NCBI RefSeq assembly: GCF_015680405.1
Contig: NZ_JADLJS010000043.1
Coordinates: 1-44,126 of the forward strand
From: Pseudomonas pudica
Lineage (GTDB): Bacteria; Pseudomonadota; Gammaproteobacteria; Pseudomonadales; Pseudomonadaceae
Length of the DNA: 44,126 bases
Direction of reading: 5' to 3'
In this document: piece by piece, positions 7,296 through 16,833 of the stretch
Numbering within the stretch: position 1 is the first letter of the stretch
How the letters are laid out: the number at the start of each line of letters is the position of its first letter
Translations under genes and position numbers: made by a program
The notes under the pieces: generated by a model
What the model saw: only the letters and a program-made list of their open reading frames with translations
What the model was told of the DNA's origin: nothing
Database searches by the model: none

Positions 7296-9626
7296 CTAGA
7301 CAGCGATGCCCTGCTCACCCAGGAAGGTGACGAAGGCATCTTCATCAAGTACCTTCACGCCCAACTCGCTGGCCTTGGCCAGCTTGGACCCCGCCCCCGG
7401 CCCCGCCACCACGCAGTGGGTCTTGCCAGAAACCGAACCCGCCACCTTGGCCCCCAGGCTTTCCAGCTTTTCCTTGGCGATATCACGGCTCATGCGCTCC
7501 AGGGTGCCGGTCAGCACCCAGGTCTGGCCGGCCAGCGGCAGGCCTTCGGCGACTTTCTTCTCGCTGCTCCAGTGCATGCCGAACGCCAGCAATTGTGCCT
7601 CGATGTCCCGGGCCAGCTTCTGGTTGGCTTCATCCTTGAAGAACTCGCGCACGGCTTCGGCCTGCTTGGCCGCCAGGGCCTGGCGCAGGTCGATGCCGTC
7701 GGCGGCGATGATCTTGTCCAGGCTATCGAGCTTGGCCACCAGCTTCTCGGCACCGGTCGGGCCAACCGAGGCGATATCGAGCTTGGCGATCATGCCGGCC
7801 AGGGTGGTGCTGGCGGCGAATTCGGCAGCCAGCTCGCCTTCGTCCTGCAGTTGCATGCCACTGTCGAGCAACTGTTTGATGACCTTGCGGTTGTGCTCGT
7901 CCTCGAAGAAGTTGTGAATCTCGTAGGCCACCTCCAAGCCGATGTCTGGCAAGTAGGTGAGCACTTGCGGCAGCGCTTGCTGCACGCGCGCCAGGCTGCC
8001 CAGCGAGCGGGCCAGCACCTTGGCGGTCTCCTCGCCTACGTCCGGTATGCCCAGGGCGTAGATGAAGCGCGCCAGGCTCGGGCGCTTGCTGGCTTCGATG
8101 GCATCCAGCAGCTTCTTGCTGGACACTTCGGCAAAACCTTCCAGGCCAACGATCTGGTCAAATTCCAGCTTGTACAGGTCGGCCGGCGAGCCGATCAGGC
8201 CTTCGTCCACCAGTTGCTCGACGCTCTTCTCGCCCAGGCCGTCGATGTCCATGGCGCGGCGCGACACATAGTGGATGATTGCCTGCTTGAGCTGGGCACC
8301 ACAGGCCAGGCGACCGACGCAGCGGTACACCGCGCCCTCGCTGGTGGTTTCCTTGCCCTTGCTACGCTTGACCAGCTGGGTACGCTCGACCTGCGAGCCG
8401 CATACCGGGCATTCGCTCGGCACCTGCACCGGGCGCGCATCTTCCGGGCGACGCTCCAGTACCACCTGCATTACCTGAGGGATCACGTCACCGGCACGGC
8501 GGATGATCACCGTGTCGCCAATGCGCAGGCCCAAGCGGGCGATTTCGTCCATGTTGTGCAGGGTGGCGTTGGATACGGTCACACCTGCGACCTTGACCGG
8601 CCTCAAGCGTGCCACGGGCGTTACCGCGCCGGTGCGGCCGACCTGGAACTCGACATCCAGCACCTCGGTCAGCTCTTCCATGGCCGGGAACTTGTGGGCA
8701 ATCGCCCAGCGCGGCTCACGGGCGCGGAAGCCCAGTTCGCGCTGGGCGGCCAGGCTGTTGACCTTGAACACCACGCCGTCGATTTCGTATGGCAGGCTGT
8801 TGCGTCGCTCGCCGATGTCGCGGTAGTAGGCCAGGCATTCTTCGATGCCGGCGGCATGCTTGAGTTCGCGGCTGATCGGCAGCCCCCAGGCCTTGAGCTG
8901 CTCGAGGATACCGATGTGGCTGTCGCCAATGCTCGCGGACACTTGGCCGACGCCATAGCAGCAGAATTCCAGCGGGCGGCTGGCGGTGATTTTCGAATCC
9001 AGCTGACGCAGGCTGCCGGCGGCGGCGTTGCGCGGGTTGGCGAAGGTCTTGCCACCGGCTTCGGCCTGGGCGGCGTTGAGCCGATCGAAACCGGCCTTGC
9101 TCATGTACACCTCGCCGCGCACCTCCAGCACCGCCGGCCATCCCTCGCCTTGCAGCTTGAGCGGGATGTTGCGCACGGTACGCACGTTGGCACTGATGTC
9201 TTCGCCAGTGGTGCCGTCGCCACGGGTGGCGCCCTGCACCAGCTGGCCGTCGCGGTACAACAAGCTTACGGCCAGGCCGTCGAGCTTGGGCTCGCAGCTG
9301 TAGTCGACCGCACCGGGCTGGTCGAGGCCGTCTACCACGCGACGGCCGAACTCACGCAAGTCGGCTTCTTCGAAGGCGTTGCCCAGGCTGAGCATGGGCA
9401 CTTCGTGGCGTACCTGGCTGAACGCGGCCAGGGCTTCGCCCCCAACGCGCTGGGTGGGCGAGTCGGGGGTTACCAGGTGCGGGTGTTCGGCTTCAAGCGC
9501 CTTGAGCTCGTTGAACAGGCGGTCGTATTCGGCATCGGGCACGCTTGGCTCATCGAGCACGTAGTAGCGGTAGTTGTGCTGGTCGAGCTCGACACGCAGT
9601 TCGTGGATACGGGTTTCGGCGGTCAT
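7296..9626 (-). CDS. ligA: NAD-dependent DNA ligase LigA
   Basis: This 776-residue LigA seals nicks in duplex DNA using NAD+ during replication and repair. The adenylation domain has the catalytic lysine at residue 114 in CEPKLDG. The C-terminal half shows the four-cysteine zinc finger (CPVCGSQ... and ...CVGRLACG), a helix-hairpin-helix region and a BRCT domain (GQTWVLTGTLERMSRD...). The ATG at 9626 gives the canonical start MTAETRIHELR; upstream in-frame codons run back into a REP element and are not coding. It lies 236 bp downstream of zipA in the same orientation, a typical pseudomonad arrangement. Confidence 0.97.
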   Translation of the reverse strand: MTAETRIHELRVELDQHNYRYYVLDEPSVPDAEYDRLFNELKALEAEHPHLVTPDSPTQRVGGEALAAFSQVRHEVPMLSLGNAFEEADLREFGRRVVDGLDQPGAVDYSCEPKLDGLAVSLLYRDGQLVQGATRGDGTTGEDISANVRTVRNIPLKLQGEGWPAVLEVRGEVYMSKAGFDRLNAAQAEAGGKTFANPRNAAAGSLRQLDSKITASRPLEFCCYGVGQVSASIGDSHIGILEQLKAWGLPISRELKHAAGIEECLAYYRDIGERRNSLPYEIDGVVFKVNSLAAQRELGFRAREPRWAIAHKFPAMEELTEVLDVEFQVGRTGAVTPVARLRPVKVAGVTVSNATLHNMDEIARLGLRIGDTVIIRRAGDVIPQVMQVVLERRPEDARPVQVPSECPVCGSQVERTQLVKRSKGKETTSEGAVYRCVGRLACGAQLKQAIIHYVSRRAMDIDGLGEKSVEQLVDEGLIGSPADLYKLEFDQIVGLEGFAEVSSKKLLDAIEASKRPSLARFIYALGIPDVGEETAKVLARSLGSLARVQQALPQVLTYLPDIGLEVAYEIHNFFEDEHNRKVIKQLLDSGMQLQDEGELAAEFAASTTLAGMIAKLDIASVGPTGAEKLVAKLDSLDKIIAADGIDLRQALAAKQAEAVREFFKDEANQKLARDIEAQLLAFGMHWSSEKKVAEGLPLAGQTWVLTGTLERMSRDIAKEKLESLGAKVAGSVSGKTHCVVAGPGAGSKLAKASELGVKVLDEDAFVTFLGEQGIAV

Positions 9627-9702
9627 GGGATTTGTCTTCTCTTGCAAAGCAAAAGAGCAGCCTGAGGTGGTGCATGGGGCCTGGATTGGTGTTGCCTGCC
9701 CC

Positions 9703-9796
9703 GGCCCTATCGCCGGCAAGCCAGCTCCCACAGGTAAACCACAGGCCTGGAGGGCAGTGATACACCTGTGGGAGCTGGCTTGCCGGCGATAGGGCC
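9703..9796. repeat. Inverted REP pair, GCCGGC type, perfect 33-bp arms
   Basis: The left arm (9703-9735) and right arm (9764-9796) are exact reverse complements over 33 bases around a 28-base spacer. Each contains the core ATCGCCGGCAAGCCAGCTCC. It lies between zipA and ligA, where the transcript would fold into a very stable stem. Confidence 0.95.
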
Positions 9797-9862
9797 AGTG
9801 CAGGCAACAGCATTACCCGAACCGACCAGCACGCCCTCAGGCTGCTCTTTCGTCTGGATCTG

Positions 9863-10753
9863 TCAGCGCTTCTGGGTCAGCGCACGGCGCTCGAACTCGA
9901 CGATGCGCTGGCGATAGTGCTCGATGGTCTGGGCGGTCAGCACGCTGCGCTGGTCGTCCTTGAGCTCACCGTTCAGTTCGTGCGCCAGCTTGCGCGCCGC
10001 AGCCACCATCACATCGAAGGCCTGCTTCGGATGGCGCGGCCCCGGCAGGCCGAGGAAGAAGCTCACCGCGCGGGTGCTGAAGTGGTCGATGTCGTCCAGG
10101 TCGAACACACCGGGCTTGACGGCGTTGGCCATGGAGAACAGCACCTCGCCGTGACCGGCCATGCTCTCGTGACGGTGGAAGATGTCCATTTCGCCGAAGC
10201 GCAGGCCGCTTTCCAGAATGTTCTGCAGCAGCGCCGGGCCCTTGAAGCCACCCTCGTCGCGGGAGATGACGCTGATCACCAGCACTTCCTCGGCCGGCGG
10301 CAGCTCCTTGACGCTGCTGCTGGCAGGTGCGGCACCGTTGCTGCGGGTATTTTCCGCGGCAAAGTCATCATCGCTGTCGGCAAACAGGTCAGGCTCGCGC
10401 GGCTCGGCGCTCAGGTTCAGGTCGCCCTGCTGCGCATCCGCAGCAGCGGTGGCGCGCTTGCCGCGCTTGGCAGCCTTGGCCGGCTTGGGTTCGCGCTCGC
10501 GATCACGCGCAGAAGCGCTGAGCGACGGCAGGTCGCTTTCGTCCAGCTCAGGCTCCTTGTGGGTATCCAGCACCCGCGACGGGCCAAGCACTTCGGCATT
10601 GCCCTCTTCGTCCGGCAGGTTGGAATAACTGCGATCCAGACGGAATTTCAACTTGCCTTTCCCGCCGCGCATGCGGCGCCAGCCGTCGAAAAGAATCCCG
10701 GCAATGACAATGATGCCGATGACGATCAGCCACTCGCGCAGACCGATTTCCAT
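9863..10753 (-). CDS. zipA: Cell division protein ZipA
   Basis: This 296-residue protein anchors FtsZ to the inner membrane at the division septum. It has an N-terminal membrane anchor (residues 6-24, REWLIVIGIIVIAGILFDG), a basic segment, an acidic and Ala-rich disordered linker (about residues 45-160) and a C-terminal FtsZ-binding domain (ELPPAEEVLVISVISRDEGGFKGPALLQNILESGLRFGEMDIFHRHE...). The start at 10753 puts the anchor at the N-terminus as in the family; an in-frame ATG at 10813 would add 20 unsupported residues. It lies between smc and ligA. Confidence 0.95.
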   Translation of the reverse strand: MEIGLREWLIVIGIIVIAGILFDGWRRMRGGKGKLKFRLDRSYSNLPDEEGNAEVLGPSRVLDTHKEPELDESDLPSLSASARDREREPKPAKAAKRGKRATAAADAQQGDLNLSAEPREPDLFADSDDDFAAENTRSNGAAPASSSVKELPPAEEVLVISVISRDEGGFKGPALLQNILESGLRFGEMDIFHRHESMAGHGEVLFSMANAVKPGVFDLDDIDHFSTRAVSFFLGLPGPRHPKQAFDVMVAAARKLAHELNGELKDDQRSVLTAQTIEHYRQRIVEFERRALTQKR

Positions 10754-10958
10754 GTAATCCCGTGCCTCTATAAAAATATGCTTGAAAACAAAGGGTTCAA
10801 AGCCCTTTAACACGTGGCGCCAACTCTATGTTCTGACAGGCGTTTTACCCACGCAAAAAACGAGTGACATTAAGCTAGCACGACCAAAGACAACTTTACA
10901 CCGTCTGTCGCACATGGCGGGGGCATTTCGCCACAGAATATGCCCTTATCGTCGAGCA

Positions 10959-13900
10959 TCAGGCGTCGACCATGGCCATGGCCTCCTCCACATCGACGGC
11001 AACCAGACGTGAACAGCCCGGTTCATGCATGGTCACCCCCATCAATTGATCCGCCATCTCCATGGCAATCTTGTTATGGGTGATGTAGATGAACTGCACG
11101 CTTTCACTCATTTCCTTGACCAGGCGGGCGTAACGCCCGACGTTGGCATCGTCCAGCGGCGCATCGACTTCGTCGAGCATGCAGAACGGTGCGGGGTTCA
11201 ACTTGAAGATGGCAAACACCAGCGCCAATGCGGTCAGTGCCTTCTCGCCGCCGGACAGCAGATGGATGGTGCTGTTCTTCTTGCCCGGTGGTCGCGCCAT
11301 GATCGTTACCCCTGTATCGAGTAGATCTTCGCCCGTCAGTTCCAGATAAGCGCTGCCACCACCGAAAACTTTTGGGAAAAGTGCCTGTAATCCGGCATTT
11401 ATCTGATCAAAGGTATCCTTGAAGCGGTTGCGGGTTTCCTTGTCGATCTTGCGGATGACGTTTTCCAAGGTCTCCAGGGCTTCGACCAGGTCGGCGTCCT
11501 GGGCGTCCAGGTAACGCTTGCGCTCGGACTGCTGCTCGTACTCTTCGATGGCCGCCAGGTTGATCGCCCCCAGGCGCTGGATACGCGCCTCGAGCTGCTC
11601 CAGCTCCTGTTCGGTGCCCTGCTCGCTGGCCTCGGCCTCCAGGGTGGCGAGCACGCCTTGCAGGTCGTAGCCATCGGCCAGCAACTGCTCCTGCAGGGTC
11701 TTGCGTCGCACATCCAGGCCCTGGCACTCCAAGCGCAACTGCTCCAGCTGGCCACGCAGCAACTGGGCCTGCTGCTCGGCCTGGGTACGGCGCTTTTCGG
11801 CGTCGCGCAGTTCGCGGTCGGCTTCGTCCATGTGCAGGCGGGCCTGGCGCATTTCTTCGTCGACGCTCATGCGCCGCTCCAGCAGTTCCTCCAGCTTCAG
11901 GCGCAGCTCTTCCTGTGGGGCCTCGCCCTCTTCCAGGTTCAGGCTCAGTTGCTCCTGGCGCTCGATCAGGCGCGCGGCCTGCTGCTCCAGGCGCTCCAGG
12001 GCCTGCCGGGTGGAATCATGCTGTGCGCGCAGCGAGCCCAGGCGGACAGCCAGCTGGTGGGCGTGATCCTTGTGCTGGCGGGCCTCCTGGCGCACGCGAT
12101 CGAGGCTTTCGCGCAGGGTGTCGCGGCGGGCCATCAACTGCTCGCGCTGCTCGGTGTCCTGGGCCATCAGCTCCAGGGCCTCCTGCAGCAGCAGGCGGGC
12201 TTCGCCCAGCTGCTCATGTTCCAGGGCGCGCTGTTCTTCCAGCTCGGTCAGCTCGTCGTGCAGGCGCCGGCGGCGCAGCTCGACTTGCTCGGCACGTGCG
12301 CGGCCAGCCGACAGGTTGGCTTTCAGCTCGCCATGCAGGCGATTTTCTTCCTGGGTGCGGCGGCGCAGTTGTTCACGCTGCTCTTCAAGGCCCAGCTGCT
12401 GCTCGCGCAGGGCCTGCAGTTGCTGCTCCAACTGCTCCAGCGCCGCTTCCTGCTCCAGTTGCTCCTGGCCCAGGCGCTCGATCTCCTGGCCGCGTGCCAG
12501 CACGCCGCCTTCGGCTTCGCCGCCACGGCGCACCCGCAGGAAGTGTCGGCCAACCCAGTAGCCATCGCGGCTGACCAGGCTCTGGCCTTCGCCGAGCGAG
12601 GCGCGCTGCGCCAGTGCCTGAGCAAGGTCTTCCACGGGTTTGACGTGGCCCAGCCAGGGCGCCAGGTCGACACTGCCTTCGACCTTTTCCAGCAGGCTGC
12701 CGGGCAGCGACGAGCCGGTACCGCTGGCCAGCAGCAAGCGTAACTCGCCCTGTTCCAGGCCGGCAAAATCCAGGTTACCGAGGTCGTCCACCAGCACAGC
12801 TTGCAGGTCGGCGCCGAGCACGGTCTCTACCGCAAGCTCCCAGCCCGATTCGACCCGCAACCCTTCAGCCAGCCGCGGTTGTTGCTCCAGGCCTTGGCCC
12901 TGCAGCCAGTCCGCAGCACCTGCACCCGGCTCCAGGGCGGCCTGTTGCAAGGCTTCGAGCGAGGCCAGGCGCCCGCCCAGGCGTTGCAGGTCGCCCTGCG
13001 CCTGCTGCTGGGCCTGGATGGCCTGTTGCAGCTGCTCACGTGCGCCTTCCAGACGTTCGACCACCTGCTCTTCCGACAACTGCAACTCTTCCAGCAACAT
13101 CTCGCTACTGGCCAGTTGCTCGGCCAGTTCGAGCAGGGCTGCATCCTGTGGGTCGCTGCCCAGCAGCTCGCGCTCTTCGCCCAACTTGCGCTGGCGCTCG
13201 GCGTGGCGTTCCAGGCTGGCTTCCAGCTGCTGCAGGCGGGCCTGCTGCACTTCGGCCTGGCGGCGCGGCTCAGCGGAACGGTTGTTGAAGCTGTCCCACT
13301 GTTCCTGCCAGCCGTGCATGCCCAGTTCGGCTTCTTCAAGGGCAGCGGCAGCTTGTTCGGCAGCGGCCAGGGTAATCTCCTGCTCGGGCTCGAGCATGGC
13401 CAGCTCTTCGCCCAAGGTCGCCAGCAGGGTGCGGTCGTGGCCCAGGTGCGACTCGGTCTCCAGGCGCGTACGCTCGGCCTCCTTGAAGTCATCCTGCAAC
13501 TGGCGCAGGCGCTGCTGGCCGTGCTGGATGCTCTGCTCGACCCGGGCTATGTCACCAGCGACCGAGTAAAAGCGGCCCTGCACCTGGTTGAAGCGCTCGG
13601 ACAATTCGTGATGGCCATCACGCAGGCGCTCGATGCTGGCATCGGCATTGCGCTGCTCGGCCACCAGCGCCTCATGGGACACATCCTGGTCGCCGATCAC
13701 CGCCTCGCGCTGGCGCACCCGTTCGTCCAGGTCACGCCAGCGCAAGGCCGACAGGCGCGCCTTCAGCTGGCGTTCCTGGGCCTTGTATTCGCGGTACTTC
13801 TCGGCTGCCTGAGCCTGGCGGTGCAGGCGCTCCAGCTGGCGCTCCAGCTCTTCGCGCAGGTCGGTCAGACGCGCCAGGTTTTCCTGGGTGCGGCGGATGC

Positions 13901-14447
13901 GGCTCTCGGTTTCCCGGCGGCGTTCCTTGTACTTGGAAATGCCGGCGGCTTCCTCGATGAAGTTACGCAGCTCCTCGGGCTTGGCCTCGATCAGCTTGGA
14001 GATCATGCCCTGTTCGATGATCGAGTAGCTGCGTGGCCCCAGGCCGGTACCGAGAAAGATGTCGGTGATATCGCGCCGACGGCACTTGGTACCGTTGAGG
14101 TAGTAGCTGTTCTGCCCGTCGCGGGTGACCTTGCGGCGGATCGAGATCTCGGCATAGGCGGCATATTCGCCGACCAGAGTGGTTTCGCTGTTGTCGAACA
14201 CCAGCTCGATGCTGGCCTGGCTGACCGGCTTGCGGCCACTGGAGCCGTTGAAGATGACATCGGTCATCGACTCGCCGCGCAGGTTCTTCGCCGAACTCTC
14301 GCCCATCACCCAGCGCACGGCGTCGATGATGTTGGACTTGCCACAGCCGTTCGGGCCGACCACGGCCGCCATGTTGCTGGGGAAGTTGACCGTGGTCGGG
14401 TCGACAAACGACTTGAACCCGGCCAGGCGAATGCACTTCAGGCGCAT
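10959..14447 (-). CDS. smc: Chromosome segregation protein SMC
   Basis: This 1162-residue SMC ATPase organises and segregates the chromosome. Walker A GPNGCGKSN spans residues 31-39. Long coiled coils flank a hinge at roughly residues 510-640. The C-terminal head carries the ABC signature LLSGGEKALTALAL and Walker B CMLDEVDAPLDDAN. The length is normal for pseudomonads. The start lies only three bases after the stop of a GntR-family regulator, so the two are translationally close and probably share a transcript. No scpA or scpB gene is adjacent. Confidence 0.97.
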   Translation of the reverse strand: MRLKCIRLAGFKSFVDPTTVNFPSNMAAVVGPNGCGKSNIIDAVRWVMGESSAKNLRGESMTDVIFNGSSGRKPVSQASIELVFDNSETTLVGEYAAYAEISIRRKVTRDGQNSYYLNGTKCRRRDITDIFLGTGLGPRSYSIIEQGMISKLIEAKPEELRNFIEEAAGISKYKERRRETESRIRRTQENLARLTDLREELERQLERLHRQAQAAEKYREYKAQERQLKARLSALRWRDLDERVRQREAVIGDQDVSHEALVAEQRNADASIERLRDGHHELSERFNQVQGRFYSVAGDIARVEQSIQHGQQRLRQLQDDFKEAERTRLETESHLGHDRTLLATLGEELAMLEPEQEITLAAAEQAAAALEEAELGMHGWQEQWDSFNNRSAEPRRQAEVQQARLQQLEASLERHAERQRKLGEERELLGSDPQDAALLELAEQLASSEMLLEELQLSEEQVVERLEGAREQLQQAIQAQQQAQGDLQRLGGRLASLEALQQAALEPGAGAADWLQGQGLEQQPRLAEGLRVESGWELAVETVLGADLQAVLVDDLGNLDFAGLEQGELRLLLASGTGSSLPGSLLEKVEGSVDLAPWLGHVKPVEDLAQALAQRASLGEGQSLVSRDGYWVGRHFLRVRRGGEAEGGVLARGQEIERLGQEQLEQEAALEQLEQQLQALREQQLGLEEQREQLRRRTQEENRLHGELKANLSAGRARAEQVELRRRRLHDELTELEEQRALEHEQLGEARLLLQEALELMAQDTEQREQLMARRDTLRESLDRVRQEARQHKDHAHQLAVRLGSLRAQHDSTRQALERLEQQAARLIERQEQLSLNLEEGEAPQEELRLKLEELLERRMSVDEEMRQARLHMDEADRELRDAEKRRTQAEQQAQLLRGQLEQLRLECQGLDVRRKTLQEQLLADGYDLQGVLATLEAEASEQGTEQELEQLEARIQRLGAINLAAIEEYEQQSERKRYLDAQDADLVEALETLENVIRKIDKETRNRFKDTFDQINAGLQALFPKVFGGGSAYLELTGEDLLDTGVTIMARPPGKKNSTIHLLSGGEKALTALALVFAIFKLNPAPFCMLDEVDAPLDDANVGRYARLVKEMSESVQFIYITHNKIAMEMADQLMGVTMHEPGCSRLVAVDVEEAMAMVDA

Positions 14448-14450
14448 TGG

Positions 14451-15110
14451 TCAGCCTCGGGCCAACGCCGCCAGCACCAGTTCGCAACTGCGCTGGCCAT
14501 AGGCGGTGAGTACCTCGCGAATGCGCGGCAGGTCACGGGCGATCACGGCGTCGAGCAGGCGGGCGAACAGGTCCAGGTAATCGATCATGTTGGCCTGGCG
14601 CTGGTCCAGCGACAGGTAGTACGCACGGCTCATCGCCGGCTGCAGGTTTTCCACGGTTTCCTGCAGGAACGGGTTGTCGGCGAACGGATAGGCCGCCCGC
14701 ATGACCGCGAAGCTGTCGGCGACGAAGGTCTTGATGTCCAGCTGGTCATGGGCCCGCTGCAGGCGCTGCTGGATCTCCAGGAACGGGCGCAGGTCGGCAT
14801 CGGTGCGCCATTTTTGCGCAACCGCGTTACCCAGCAGGATGTAGAACTCGCCCATCAGTGCGCACAGGCTGCGCACGCTGCGCTCGTCGAGCTCGGTCAC
14901 GTGGGCACCCCGGCGCGGCAGGATCGCCACCAGGTGGCGACGTTCAAGGATCAGCAGTGCCTCGCGCACCGAGCCGCGGCTGACGTTGAGTGCCTGGGTG
15001 ACCTTCTGCTCCTGGATACGCTCGCCTGGCGCCAGCTCGCCACGGATGATGCGTTCGGCCAGGTAATCGGCAATCTGCTCGGAGAGGCTGTCCGGGGCCT
15101 TGAACGTCAT
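14451..15110 (-). CDS. GntR family regulator upstream of smc, divergent from xdhA
   Basis: This 219-residue GntR/FadR-superfamily protein has an N-terminal winged helix (residues 8-75, with LNVSRGSVREALLILERRHLV) and an all-helical C-terminal ligand domain. The histidines that coordinate metal in most FCD domains are not apparent: the usual FH of the first motif is FAVMRAAY here and later positions also lack His. The ligand may therefore be bound without metal. It is divergent from xdhA, with a 268-bp shared region, and precedes smc by three bases. It may regulate xanthine dehydrogenase, but the RutR-like sites near xdhA point to a different regulator as well. Confidence 0.9.
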   Translation of the reverse strand: MTFKAPDSLSEQIADYLAERIIRGELAPGERIQEQKVTQALNVSRGSVREALLILERRHLVAILPRRGAHVTELDERSVRSLCALMGEFYILLGNAVAQKWRTDADLRPFLEIQQRLQRAHDQLDIKTFVADSFAVMRAAYPFADNPFLQETVENLQPAMSRAYYLSLDQRQANMIDYLDLFARLLDAVIARDLPRIREVLTAYGQRSCELVLAALARG

Positions 15111-15287
15111 GGTTTTCCTTCAAAATCATTGAACTGGGCACAAGGAACCGATTGTAGCGTAATTGGCCGGTAATCGCGCAGAGGGGCCTGGCGGTTTATT
15201 TGAGCTGCAAGGCAACCCGATGCCCGGCGCGATCTATGCTTGGGATATGGGCAATGTGTGCGGCCGGGCCTGGACATGAGCAATTTC

Positions 15288-15303
15288 TTGACCTTTGAGT
15301 CAG
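15288..15303. promoter_or_regulatory. RutR-like operator, distal site before xdhA
   Basis: TTGACCTTTGAGTCAG is an imperfect palindrome (TTGAC-N6-GTCA). With its left flank it lies in a 25-base block (15278-15302) that matches 21 of 25 bases upstream of the AzgA permease gene (23375-23399). E. coli RutR recognises TTGACCANNTGGTCAA. Confidence 0.5.
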
Positions 15304-15310
15304 AAAAATA

Positions 15311-15326
15311 TTGACCAGCTGGACAG
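15311..15326. promoter_or_regulatory. RutR-like operator, proximal site before xdhA
   Basis: TTGACCAGCTGGACAG agrees with the E. coli RutR consensus TTGACCANNTGGTCAA (recalled from the literature) at 12 of 14 defined positions. It starts 23 bp downstream of the first site, close to two helical turns. A RutR-like TetR gene lies at 34044. Confidence 0.55.
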
Positions 15327-15378
15327 CTCTTGCTTAGAGTCCGCCCAACAACAATAAAACCATTGCGAGGCCATCCCC

Positions 15379-16833
15379 GTGATCCAGTTTCTCGTCAACC
15401 AGGAGCTGCGTAGTGAGCATGCCCTGGACCCAAACATGACGGTGCTGCAGTACCTGCGCGAGCACCTGGGCAAACCTGGCACCAAGGAGGGCTGCGCCAG
15501 TGGTGACTGCGGCGCCTGCACCGTGGTGGTAGGCGAACTGACCCAGGACGACCAAGGCAACGACAGCCTGCGCTACCGCAGCCTGAACTCGTGCCTGACC
15601 TTCGTTTCGTCGCTGCACGGCAAGCAACTGATCAGCGTCGAGGGTCTCAAGCACCAGGGCCAGCTGCACAGCGTGCAACAGGCCATGGCCGATTGCCATG
15701 GCTCGCAGTGCGGCTTCTGCACCCCCGGCTTCGTCATGTCGCTGTTCGCCCTGCAGAAGAACAGCAGCGGCCCCGACCTGCACCAGGCCCAGGAGGCCCT
15801 GGCCGGCAACCTGTGCCGCTGCACCGGCTACCGGCCGATCCTCGATGCTGCCGAGCAGAGTTGCCGCCAACCCTGCCGCGACCAGTTCGATGCCCAGCAA
15901 GCGCAGACAATCAGCCGCCTCAAGGCCATCGCGCCAACCCAGACTGGCGAGCTGAACAGCGGCGACAAACGCTGCCTGGTGCCGCTGACCGTCGCCGACC
16001 TGGCCGACCTGTACAGCTCGCACCCCGAGGCGCGGCTGCTGGCCGGCGGTACCGACCTGGCCCTGGAAGTCACCCAGTTCCACAAGACCTTGCCGGTGAT
16101 GATCTACGTCGGCCATGTGGCCGAGCTCAAGCGCATCGAGAAGACCGCCAGCCACCTGGAAATCGGCGCCGCCACCCCGCTCACCGACTGCTACGGCGCG
16201 CTGAACGAGGAATACCCGGACTTCGGCGCCCTGCTGCACCGGTTCGCTTCGCTGCAGATCCGCAACCAGGGCACCCTGGGCGGCAATATCGGCAACGCTT
16301 CGCCAATCGGCGACTCGCCACCCCTGCTGATTGCCCTGGATGCACAGATCGTCCTGCGCCAGGGCGAGCGCCAGCGGGTGATGCCACTGGAGGACTACTT
16401 CATCGACTACCGCATCACTGCCCGCCAGGACAGCGAGTTCATCGAGAAGATCATCGTGCCGCGCGCCACCACCGACTGGGCATTCCGCGCCTATAAAGTG
16501 TCCAAGCGCCTGGACGATGACATTTCCGCCGTGTGCGGCGCCTTCAACCTGAGCATCGAAGACGGCGTGGTCAGCGGTGTGCGCATCGCCTTCGGCGGCA
16601 TGGCGGCGATCCCCAAACGGGCCCGTGCCTGCGAAGCGGCGCTACGTGGCAAGCCGTGGAACCAGGCCGCCATCGAGCGTGCGTGCCAGGCCCTGGCGGA
16701 AGATTTCACCCCGCTCAGCGACTTCCGCGCCAGCAAGGAATACCGCTTGCTGACCGCGCAGAACCTGCTGCGCAAGTACTTCATCGAACAGCAAACGCCG
16801 TACATCGAAACCCGGGTGACCGCTTATGTCTAA
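15379..16833 (+). CDS. xdhA: Xanthine dehydrogenase small subunit (Fe-S and FAD)
   Basis: This 484-residue subunit carries the iron-sulfur and flavin centres that pass electrons from the molybdenum site to NAD+. A plant-type [2Fe-2S] domain uses Cys39, Cys44, Cys47 and Cys72. The second [2Fe-2S] domain has Cys111, Cys114, Cys146 and Cys148 (CGFC and CRCTGYRP). An FAD-binding domain follows from about residue 190 (LLAGGTDLALEV; TLGGNIGNASPIGD). The start is GTG at 15379 with GAGG eight bases upstream. It overlaps xdhB by eight bases. RutR-like sites lie upstream, and a GntR gene is divergent. Confidence 0.96.
   Translation: MIQFLVNQELRSEHALDPNMTVLQYLREHLGKPGTKEGCASGDCGACTVVVGELTQDDQGNDSLRYRSLNSCLTFVSSLHGKQLISVEGLKHQGQLHSVQQAMADCHGSQCGFCTPGFVMSLFALQKNSSGPDLHQAQEALAGNLCRCTGYRPILDAAEQSCRQPCRDQFDAQQAQTISRLKAIAPTQTGELNSGDKRCLVPLTVADLADLYSSHPEARLLAGGTDLALEVTQFHKTLPVMIYVGHVAELKRIEKTASHLEIGAATPLTDCYGALNEEYPDFGALLHRFASLQIRNQGTLGGNIGNASPIGDSPPLLIALDAQIVLRQGERQRVMPLEDYFIDYRITARQDSEFIEKIIVPRATTDWAFRAYKVSKRLDDDISAVCGAFNLSIEDGVVSGVRIAFGGMAAIPKRARACEAALRGKPWNQAAIERACQALAEDFTPLSDFRASKEYRLLTAQNLLRKYFIEQQTPYIETRVTAYV

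Noticed and set aside
7116..9665. An 849-codon open frame antisense to ligA
   Set aside because: It mirrors ligA codons in a high-GC genome, has no ribosome site, and its translation is rich in His, Leu and Gln with no domain pattern. Shadow frame.
9703..9796. Perfect inverted repeat between zipA and ligA as an insertion-sequence end or attachment site
   Set aside because: The same arms occur in at least five other gaps as REP pairs, and no transposase or target duplication is present.
12801..15173. A 790-codon open frame antisense to smc and the GntR gene
   Set aside because: It spans two real genes on the other strand and has low-complexity Leu/Ala/Gln composition. Shadow frame.
15300..15345. 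Sigma-54 promoter before xdhA (CTGGACAGCTCTTGCTT)
   Set aside because: The GG and GC elements are 11 rather than 12 bases apart and the -24 box is poor. The RutR-like palindrome explains the same bases better.
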